A stretch of DNA of 50,164 nt, taken from the NCBI GenBank assembly GCA_001782015.1, contig MFNJ01000039.1, positions 1 through 50,164 on the forward strand, given 5' to 3'. The translations under genes were made by a program, and so were the position numbers. Source of the DNA: Candidatus Levybacteria bacterium RIFCSPHIGHO2_01_FULL_36_15. Lineage in GTDB: Bacteria > Patescibacteriota > Microgenomatia > Levybacterales > GWA1-39-11. The notes beneath the pieces are model-generated. The model saw only the letters and a program-made list of their open reading frames with translations. It was not told the origin of the DNA and made no database searches. This document shows positions 43,647-50,164 of this stretch, piece after piece (position 1 is the stretch's first letter; each line of letters opens with the position of its first letter).

Positions 43647-44738
43647 ATGTATTCACGCCTTTCAACAATAAATTCGATGCCTCATCTTAAAGATAAAAAG
43701 GTGATTGTTAGAATAGATTCAGACGTAGATATAAAAGATGGAAAAATAACAGACGATACAAGATTAGTATCTTGCCTTGAGACAATAGACTATTTGATTC
43801 AAAAAGGATCAACTGTGGTTTTGGTTGGACATTTAGGTAGACCTGAAAAACAATATGAAGTCTTGGATTTTCCTTCCACCATCCCGGTTTATCTTAAAAA
43901 ATTCAGTCTTGAACCGGTTGCGCTTTGGTTTGAGGAAAAATTCAAGGGAAATCTGCAGGACATAAAGTATGATAGTTTTTCAGGCTGGAAAATAACTGAT
44001 AATTTATTTTTGCTTGAGAATATAAGGTTTTATAAAGGCGAAGAAGAAAACGATGCAAGATTTGCTGCTTCTCTTGCCAAAATCGCAGATTTTTACGTCA
44101 ATGAAGCATTTGCAGTTTCACACAGAAAAAACGCTTCGGTTTCTGGAGTCACTCACTTTCTGCCCTCCTTTGCCGGGTTGCATCTTGATCAGGAGATATC
44201 AATATTGACCCGCATCATGGAAAACCCAAAAAGACCGCTTGTAGTTTTAATAGGGGGCGCAAAAATTGAAACTAAGCTTCCTATGGTTGAGCAAATGCAT
44301 CATATAGCAGATTATGTTCTGGTGGGTGGAGAGATTGCGGAGCAGGATAAAGTTTTGATAAAAGTACAGCATGAAAAGATTGGCGGACAGAAATCAATGG
44401 TCTTTGTAGCAGATGTAAAAGATAATCTGAAGGACGTGACACCAAAAAGCGTAGAGAATTTTGAGCAGGTGATAAATATTGCCCAAACTATTGTTTGGAA
44501 CGGACCGATCGGCGAGATTGGAGAAGACAAGAAAAATGAAGAAGGGACAAAAAAAATTGCTCAAGCAATAGCATCCTCTCATGCTTATAAAATTGTGGGC
44601 GGTGGAGATACTCTTGCTTTCCTGAGCAAGGAAAATCTGCTTTCAAAGTTTGATTTTGTTTCAACCGGAGGCGGAGCAATGCTTGAATTTTTATCAGGCA
44701 AAAAACTGCCGGGAATTACTCCTTTATTAAAACATTAA
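43647..44738 (+). CDS. pgk: Phosphoglycerate kinase (short, divergent)
   Basis: VIVRIDSDVDIKDGKITDDTRL...VLVGHLGRPEK...LLENIRFYKGEEENDARFAASLAKIADFYVNEAFAVSHRKNASVSGVTHFLPSFAG...IVGGGDTLAF...FVSTGGGAMLEFLSGKKLPG. Confidence 0.95.
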   Translation: MYSRLSTINSMPHLKDKKVIVRIDSDVDIKDGKITDDTRLVSCLETIDYLIQKGSTVVLVGHLGRPEKQYEVLDFPSTIPVYLKKFSLEPVALWFEEKFKGNLQDIKYDSFSGWKITDNLFLLENIRFYKGEEENDARFAASLAKIADFYVNEAFAVSHRKNASVSGVTHFLPSFAGLHLDQEISILTRIMENPKRPLVVLIGGAKIETKLPMVEQMHHIADYVLVGGEIAEQDKVLIKVQHEKIGGQKSMVFVADVKDNLKDVTPKSVENFEQVINIAQTIVWNGPIGEIGEDKKNEEGTKKIAQAIASSHAYKIVGGGDTLAFLSKENLLSKFDFVSTGGGAMLEFLSGKKLPGITPLLKH

Positions 44739-44751
44739 AGCAATAAATTTA

Positions 44752-45261
44752 TTAATCTCTCTTCAAAAGATAATCTTTCAGGTATCTTATGGTGGGTAGA
44801 TCAGCTGTAGTTACAAAATGCTGCTTTAAAACTCTTCTTTCTTCTCTTGGCCCCATATCTTTATGATCAATTTCAATAAAGACGCCTACGCCATTTTCAT
44901 ATAGATAATATGTATTTTGTGTTATTCTGAAATTTACCCCCTCTTCTTCGGGTTGGTTAAAATCAACTCTAAGTTCAGTAGCCTTGTATCTTTTTTCAAA
45001 ATCAGCAACACCAAGCATTACACCAATACTGAAACATTCCATTTTCGGATCAGAAGAAACAGATCTTCCACAGGGTTTTATTTTTTCTTTAAGTTCTTTG
45101 TCTATTTCTAAGATGTCATCTGTTACTCTAAGCGCCTCATGCGGAACTTCTCCATAAGGATCTAGCCCCTCATAGTCTTTGCTATAGGTAGTAGTTAGTT
45201 GCCATGAAGCCAGGTCTAAAACATCGGTTCTGTGTGCGGGTTGTGATTCTGGTTTGCTCAT
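44752..45261 (-). CDS. Hypothetical protein, 169 aa
   Basis: ORF with protein-like composition; no family recognised. Confidence 0.6.
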   Translation of the reverse strand: MSKPESQPAHRTDVLDLASWQLTTTYSKDYEGLDPYGEVPHEALRVTDDILEIDKELKEKIKPCGRSVSSDPKMECFSIGVMLGVADFEKRYKATELRVDFNQPEEEGVNFRITQNTYYLYENGVGVFIEIDHKDMGPREERRVLKQHFVTTADLPTIRYLKDYLLKRD

Positions 45262-45330
45262 GGACGGAGTATATAAAAAACCAAACGTTATTGCAAACTA
45301 AGCTATTATTAAAAAGATTATTTAAATTGA

Positions 45331-45912
45331 TTACGAAGAATTATTTTTGATTTTCTGAATTACAATTTTTAACGCTTCCTCTTGATTTGTATCATACGTA
45401 TTAATTACCAAATCATAATATTGTTTATCCCAATAAACCCAATTTGGGTTTTCCGCAGCGTATAGTTTTCTCCATTTTTCCAAATCATTTTTCTCTCTTT
45501 CAATTACGTCTTTTTTTGCTTCTTCCACAATTATTCCTTCCCTGTTAACAAGCCTGTCAATTCTTATCTGCGGTTGGTCCTCTCCTTTTTTATTTTCGCA
45601 TACCAGAAGAATTTTAAAAATTCCTTTTACCCCCTGGGCATTGAATCCGGCAAGTTTTGCTTCCAAGATAATATTGCTGTCTTCTTCAAGAATTTTTTTA
45701 AGCTGTTGATCAAACACAAGGTCTTCCTCATCCGGTCTTAAATGCGTATCGTGGGATTTTAGATCCATTTTTTTCCTCACAGCTTCCCAGAAGATTTCTC
45801 CTCCTTCAATGTGTTTCCAGGAAAGAGTTTTAGCAAGGTTTCGGGCTAAAGTGGTTGAGCCGGCACCGATTCGGCCGGAAACGGTAATGATTCGAATAAA
45901 TGGAATATTCAT
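45331..45912 (-). CDS. Cytidylate kinase-like P-loop kinase
   Basis: IRIITVSGRIGAGSTTLARNLAKTLSWKHIEGGEIFWEAVRKK...DRLVNREGIIVEEAKKDVIEREKNDLEKWRKLY. Confidence 0.85.
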   Translation of the reverse strand: MNIPFIRIITVSGRIGAGSTTLARNLAKTLSWKHIEGGEIFWEAVRKKMDLKSHDTHLRPDEEDLVFDQQLKKILEEDSNIILEAKLAGFNAQGVKGIFKILLVCENKKGEDQPQIRIDRLVNREGIIVEEAKKDVIEREKNDLEKWRKLYAAENPNWVYWDKQYYDLVINTYDTNQEEALKIVIQKIKNNSS

Positions 45913-45954
45913 TTTAATTAATAAAGTTCATAAGTTAAAAATCAAAAGTTGACG

Positions 45955-46040
45955 TATGTCATTCTGAGCGTTAGCGAAGAATCTCATCATAGACAAAAAA
46001 ACAACAAGAAGATCCTTCACTTCGTTCAGGATGACATTTT
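45955..46040. repeat. Palindromic repeat ATGTCATTCTGAGCG..GCGAAGAATCT ... AGATCCTTCACTTCGTTCAGGATGACAT
   Basis: Two inverted arms around a short spacer; related to the GTCATCCTGAG motif of the MITE-like copies. Confidence 0.85.
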
Positions 46041-46079
46041 CAAATTTTGAACTATAATTTTACACTTTGCATTTTGAAT

Positions 46080-47195
46080 TTATTGGACAGGGGCTTGAAT
46101 ATTAATGTTATTTTTGGCCAATATTATCGCTTCTTCCACCAACCTATTTGAATATCCGTATTCATTATCGTACCACGCAATTATTTTTACCATATTTCCT
46201 CCCACTACTTGAGTAAGTGATAAGTCAACAATAGAAGAGTATGACTCTCCAATAATATCAGAACTTACCAGCGGTTCGCGTGTTACAGCCAGAATATTTT
46301 TATACTTTTCTGAATTTGCCGCGCTTTCCATGGCCCTATTTACCTCCTCAACAGAAGTCTGCTTTTTTATGAGAAAAGTAAAATCTGAAAGTGATCCTAC
46401 GGCAACGGGAACGCGCAAGGCAAGCCCGTTGAATCTCCCGGAAAGTGTAGGTATTGTTTTTGCTGCGGCTTTAGTCGCGCCGGTTGAGGTCGGAACAATA
46501 TTTAAGGCTGCTGCCCTTGCGCGCCTATAATCTTTGTGCCCTCCATCCTGAAGTCTCTGATCAGAGGTGTATCCGTGAATTGTAGTCATCATAGCTTTTT
46601 CTATTCCAAAATTATCTTCGATTATTTTTGCAACAGGCGCAATACAGTTGGTAGTACAGGAGGCGTTACTGATAATTTGCGGAAGTTGATTCCCTGAATT
46701 TTTATCAAGATTTACTCCCAAAACATATGTTCCGCCTGATGCTTCATCTTTGAAAGGCGCGGAAAGGATTACGGATTTTGCGCCGGCATTAATATGTGGC
46801 TTTATTTTTTCTTCTGTAGTGAATGCTCCTGTTGATTCAATAACTACGTCAACATCAAGATCTTTCCATGGCAGGCGACCCGGGTCTCTTTGAGAAAAAA
46901 TAGGGATCTTTTGATCATCGATAATTAATGAGCCCAGATAATCTTCCCTGTTTTGAATATTTGAATTTTGTGAATTGGGATTTGTTTCGAATTTAGAATT
47001 TAGGATTTCGAAATTATGCCCTTTGAGCGGTCCATAGACCGTGTCGTATTTTAAAAGATACATCCATCCGGCAAGATCTGTGCTTTCTCCGGCGTTTATA
47101 GCAACAACCTGAATCTGGTCTTTAAACTTTTCAATGATTACTCTGTGCGCTACTCTTCCGATCCTGCCGTAGCCGTTAATAGCAAGTCGTATCAT
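46080..47195 (-). CDS. gap: Glyceraldehyde-3-phosphate dehydrogenase, type I
   Basis: MIRLAINGYGRIGRVAHRVI...SNASCTTNCIAPVAKII...TTIHGYTSDQRLQDGGHKDYRRARAAALNIVPTSTGA...WYDNEYGYSNRLV. ORF track start 47231. Confidence 0.97.
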   Translation of the reverse strand: MIRLAINGYGRIGRVAHRVIIEKFKDQIQVVAINAGESTDLAGWMYLLKYDTVYGPLKGHNFEILNSKFETNPNSQNSNIQNREDYLGSLIIDDQKIPIFSQRDPGRLPWKDLDVDVVIESTGAFTTEEKIKPHINAGAKSVILSAPFKDEASGGTYVLGVNLDKNSGNQLPQIISNASCTTNCIAPVAKIIEDNFGIEKAMMTTIHGYTSDQRLQDGGHKDYRRARAAALNIVPTSTGATKAAAKTIPTLSGRFNGLALRVPVAVGSLSDFTFLIKKQTSVEEVNRAMESAANSEKYKNILAVTREPLVSSDIIGESYSSIVDLSLTQVVGGNMVKIIAWYDNEYGYSNRLVEEAIILAKNNINIQAPVQ

Positions 47196-47249
47196 AGTAT
47201 TAGAATACAATATGTTGAAAGATGAATGCAAGAAGAAAAATAAATAAAA

Positions 47250-47365
47250 TTTCTAATGCCTAATTACTAATTTTTAATAAATGAATAATGCTAAAATGTT
47301 TTAGAATTAAGATCTTGAAGACTGGGATTTAATTAGAAATTAGATATTGGAAATTGGTCATTTGT
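47250..47365. repeat. AT-rich dispersed repeat (TAATTTCTAATNNCTAATGAC family)
   Basis: AATTTCTAATGCCTAATTACTAAT...GGGATTTAATTAGAAATTAGATATTGGAAATTGGTCATTTG. Confidence 0.65.
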
Positions 47366-47413
47366 ATAAATGTTGTGCTTTATGCAGTATTTTAATAAAC
47401 TAATACTTGACTT

Positions 47414-48133
47414 GTGAAAAAGAAGGTTGGAAGAAAAGTTTACAATTTTTTGCTTTTTCTGGATAGCTCTCAGGCAACGGTTCTGGTTTTCACGGAACTT
47501 CTATTTGGCACCTTTTTAAGTATTATCTCATTTTTGATGTTTTCTAAAATAGCAAAAGACATACTTGAGAACGATCAATTCAGGTTTGACAGTACTTTAA
47601 TTAACTTTATTTATAGTCTCAGAACTCCACTGCTGACAAAAATAATGAATTTCATAAGTTTTTTAGGAAATGACGTAATAGTTCTTGGAGCATTTATAAT
47701 TATTATCCTTTTAATCAGGAAGAGATACAGGCATGAGGCAATACTTTTCGGATTCATCTTTGAAATGGGTTTTTTTATCAATCTATTTTTAAAATTTCTT
47801 ATCAGAAGACCAAGACCTGACATTGCCCCACTTCTGGTAGAGTTAAGCTATAGTTTTCCCTCCGGTCATTCGATGAATTCTTTTGTATTTTATGTAGCTG
47901 TTGCTTATTTTATTTTCAGATTTACCCGCAATAAAAGGTTAAGCACTCTTATTTTTTTCACATGCTTGTTATTGATTTTATCAATTGGATTTAGCAGGAT
48001 TTATCTGGGAGTGCACTATCCTTCAGATGTGCTGGCAGGATACATTGGCGGCGCATGGTGGTTTGTCACAGCTCTTTTAATAGAAAAAACCATAACCTTT
48101 TATAAATTGTTCAAAAGTTCAAGAAAGGAGTAA
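47414..48133 (+). CDS. PAP2-family phosphatase membrane protein
   Basis: KFLIRRPRPDIAPLL...SYSFPSGHSMNSFVFY...SRIYLGVHYPSDVLAGYIGG. Confidence 0.93.
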   Translation: MKKKVGRKVYNFLLFLDSSQATVLVFTELLFGTFLSIISFLMFSKIAKDILENDQFRFDSTLINFIYSLRTPLLTKIMNFISFLGNDVIVLGAFIIIILLIRKRYRHEAILFGFIFEMGFFINLFLKFLIRRPRPDIAPLLVELSYSFPSGHSMNSFVFYVAVAYFIFRFTRNKRLSTLIFFTCLLLILSIGFSRIYLGVHYPSDVLAGYIGGAWWFVTALLIEKTITFYKLFKSSRKE

Positions 48134-48193
48134 ATGGTTTCCTGTTGTGCAAAAAGCTTGAGATAAACTAAATAATTTGGTATCATTAGCGTT

Positions 48194-48325
48194 ATGCCGG
48201 AAAAACTTGTAACTATTAATAAGAGAAAAAAAGCAAAAAAGCATGGTTTTTTGAAGAGAAACTCCACAAAATCTGGAAAAAAACTACTTAAAAGAAGAAG
48301 GCTAAGAGGGAGAAAAAGGGTGTAA
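48194..48325 (+). CDS. rpmH: 50S ribosomal protein bL34
   Basis: 43-aa frame MPEKLVTINKRKKAKKHGFLKRNSTKSGKKLLKRRRLRGRKRV; immediately upstream of rnpA (too short for the ORF track). Confidence 0.92.
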   Translation: MPEKLVTINKRKKAKKHGFLKRNSTKSGKKLLKRRRLRGRKRV

Positions 48326-48335
48326 AAAATTCCTA

Positions 48336-48432
48336 ATATCTAATTTCTAATATCTAATGAATGACTCAATTTTCAGATCTGTATTAGGCATTAATAATTG
48401 GGGTTTAATTAGCAATTAGTCATTAGAAATTT
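48336..48432. repeat. AT-rich dispersed repeat (TAATTTCTAATATCTAATGAATGAC...GTCATTAGAAATTTT)
   Basis: Inverted ends; same family as 38345..38460 and 47250..47365. Confidence 0.75.
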
Positions 48433-48440
48433 TAATTGCG

Positions 48441-48764
48441 ATGTTTAAAAAAAATGCCAGGTATTCCTTCAAAAAAGGAATGCCAGCAAAAAACTTTAGC
48501 AGCCGTTTTTTTAATTTAAGATACCAGAAGAACAACAATGAGGGTTTAAGATGCGGAATTGTGGTTGCAAAAAAAATAGATAAAAGATCAACGGTTCGCA
48601 ATAGGCTGAAAAGAATATTTTCCGAAGCTTTAAAAAAAGTTTTGGAAGAAAAAAATATTAATTTTGACCTTGTTTTTTTCTTAAAAAAAGAATCGGTAGG
48701 CAAAAATTTTTTTGAGATACAAAAAGAGATGGAAGAGGTTTTAATAAACACAGCAGTAATTTAA
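48441..48764 (+). CDS. rnpA: Ribonuclease P protein component
   Basis: GIVVAKKIDKRSTVRNRLKRIFSEALKKVL. Confidence 0.93.
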   Translation: MFKKNARYSFKKGMPAKNFSSRFFNLRYQKNNNEGLRCGIVVAKKIDKRSTVRNRLKRIFSEALKKVLEEKNINFDLVFFLKKESVGKNFFEIQKEMEEVLINTAVI

Positions 48765-48769
48765 AATTT

Positions 48770-49582
48770 ATGGGAGATTTCTTTTATACATTTTTTATTG
48801 TTCCAATAACAAATGTTTTAGTCTTATTTTATTATGCGCTTTACTCCTTGCATATTCCGTATGCATTGGGGTTTGCAATTATTGCCTTAACTGCTTTTAT
48901 CAGAATACTTCTTTATCCTCTTATGTCAGCACAGATAAAGGCATCTAGCAAAATGCAAAAAATTGCGCCGCACGTAGCAAACTTAAAAGAAAAACATAAA
49001 GGTGATCAGAAAAAACAGCAGGAGGAAATGATGAAGCTTTACAAGGAGCATGGTGTTAACCCTGCCGCCGGCTGCTTGCCGACGCTCATACAGCTTCCGG
49101 TAATCATCAGCCTTTATAACGTATTGAATTCAACAGTTTCCGCAAGATCGGTTGCAAGTATTGATAAGATAAACAATATCTTGTATTTTCCATTTTTAAA
49201 AATAGATAAAATATGGGACACAAGCTTTTTTGGCTTGGGATTATTTGAAACGCCCTCAAAAATGCTGACTCATGCTCCTTTTGTTCTTATACTTCCGGTA
49301 GTTGCTGGACTTAGTCAGTTGGTTCTTTCGAAGATGATGATGTTGGAGCATGCATCTATTCAGCCAAAAAAAGATGATTTTCAATCAGCTTTTCAATCCC
49401 AATCACTGATTATTTTTCCTTTGATGATTGGATTTTTTTCCTACACTCTGCCGGTGGGCCTTTCTCTATACTGGATAACTCTAAACATTTTTGGTATACT
49501 GCAACAGTATCTTTTGGTAGGAGTAGGAAGTCTTGGAGTTTGGATTAATAAGACAAAGAATTTATGGATGAGAAATCAGTAA
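48770..49582 (+). CDS. yidC: YidC/Oxa1-family membrane protein insertase
   Basis: LGFAIIALTAFIRILLYPLMSAQIKASSKMQKIAPHVANLKEKHKGDQKKQQEEMMKLYKEHGVNPAAGCLPTLIQLPVIISLYNVL. Confidence 0.97.
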   Translation: MGDFFYTFFIVPITNVLVLFYYALYSLHIPYALGFAIIALTAFIRILLYPLMSAQIKASSKMQKIAPHVANLKEKHKGDQKKQQEEMMKLYKEHGVNPAAGCLPTLIQLPVIISLYNVLNSTVSARSVASIDKINNILYFPFLKIDKIWDTSFFGLGLFETPSKMLTHAPFVLILPVVAGLSQLVLSKMMMLEHASIQPKKDDFQSAFQSQSLIIFPLMIGFFSYTLPVGLSLYWITLNIFGILQQYLLVGVGSLGVWINKTKNLWMRNQ

Positions 49583-50007
49583 AACAAACAGCAGAGAAGT
49601 TGCTTTCCCAGCTTGATATAAAATCTGATGTAAAAGTAGAAATAACAGAAGATTCTTATAACTTATTTCTAGAATCTGAGGACAATGCGTTAATAATAGG
49701 AAAGCACGGTAATACCCTTTCTTCTTTTGAGCTTATACTTGCTCTTATGCTTGCAAAAAAGCAGGGAGAATATAAAAGAGTTATTATTGAGGTTGGAGGA
49801 TACAGAAAAGAGAGAGAGGAATATTTAAAACAGCTTGCAGAAAGACTCAAAGAAAGCGTTGTTGCCACAGGTTATGAAAAAACAATTCGGGGACTAAAAC
49901 CATGGGAAAGAAGATTGGTACATATATTCTTGAAAGACGACAGCGATGTAGCAACTGAATCTACTGGTGAGGGCAACGATAGGGTTCTTGTAATAAAGAA
50001 GAAGTGA
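49564..50007 (+). CDS. jag: Jag/KhpB-like KH-R3H RNA-binding protein
   Basis: LESEDNALIIGKHGNTLSSFELILALMLAKKQGEYKRVIIEVGGYRKEREEYLKQLAERL...LKPWERRLVHIFLKDDSDVATESTGEGNDRVLVIKKK. Confidence 0.93.
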   Translation: MDEKSVKQTAEKLLSQLDIKSDVKVEITEDSYNLFLESEDNALIIGKHGNTLSSFELILALMLAKKQGEYKRVIIEVGGYRKEREEYLKQLAERLKESVVATGYEKTIRGLKPWERRLVHIFLKDDSDVATESTGEGNDRVLVIKKK

Positions 50008-50164
50008 TCAAAAAAATTGAGAATTTAATTTTTCTCGCAACTATCTTTTTACTTCCCACTCAAATAAGTAAGCATTTCTGGCCGGATTTTTCTTTTGTTT
50101 CCGGTATTAGAGTTGACTATCTTTCTCCCACGCTTTACATCACAGATATACTTCTGGCGATTTT
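50004..50164 (+). CDS. N-terminus of a membrane protein (O-antigen ligase-like), truncated by window end
   Basis: GTG start overlapping the jag stop: VIKKIENLIFLATIFLLPTQISKHFWPDFSFVSGIRVDYLSPTLYITDILLAIF. Confidence 0.55.
   Translation, partial: MIKKIENLIFLATIFLLPTQISKHFWPDFSFVSGIRVDYLSPTLYITDILLAI

Overview
This 50,164-bp AT-rich window looks like the chromosome of a Candidatus Patescibacteria (CPR) bacterium, probably Microgenomates-like; that placement is inferred from gene style and content. The left edge holds dnaA (minus strand) with a consensus DnaA box. The right edge holds rpmH-rnpA-yidC-jag (plus strand). The classical dnaA/rpmH divergon is therefore split by about 47 kb. Ordinary blocks include sod, msrA, dnaG followed by three tandem sigma-70 paralogs, comM/yifB, a P-type ATPase, rpe, rpiB, a DUF2090 aldolase, a PfkB kinase, PBP1A, pgk, cmk-like and gap. 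The most unusual segment is about 10.9-27.5 kb. It is an accessory array of small, mostly minus-strand genes. Their 3' ends repeatedly abut diverged copies of one roughly 70-170 bp sequence family. Better-preserved copies start with (G)GTATATTAAGTGCCA and read in the plus direction as a conserved C-terminal-like peptide, approximately GILSANWL...I(Q/K)AFxDxRxxxQxRxxxEIxKV(K/Q). The layout (gene, shared site, gene, shared site, one orientation) resembles an integron cassette array, but I see no attC consensus and no integrase in the window. Other items: a GIY-YIG gene inserted at tRNA-Asn with a 16-bp duplication of the tRNA end, a Fic protein with Gln in place of the catalytic His, an RHH regulator with a perfect 20-bp operator between divergent promoters, several homopolymer frameshifts, and several dispersed repeat families. 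All functional calls come from reading the translations by eye; no database search was run.
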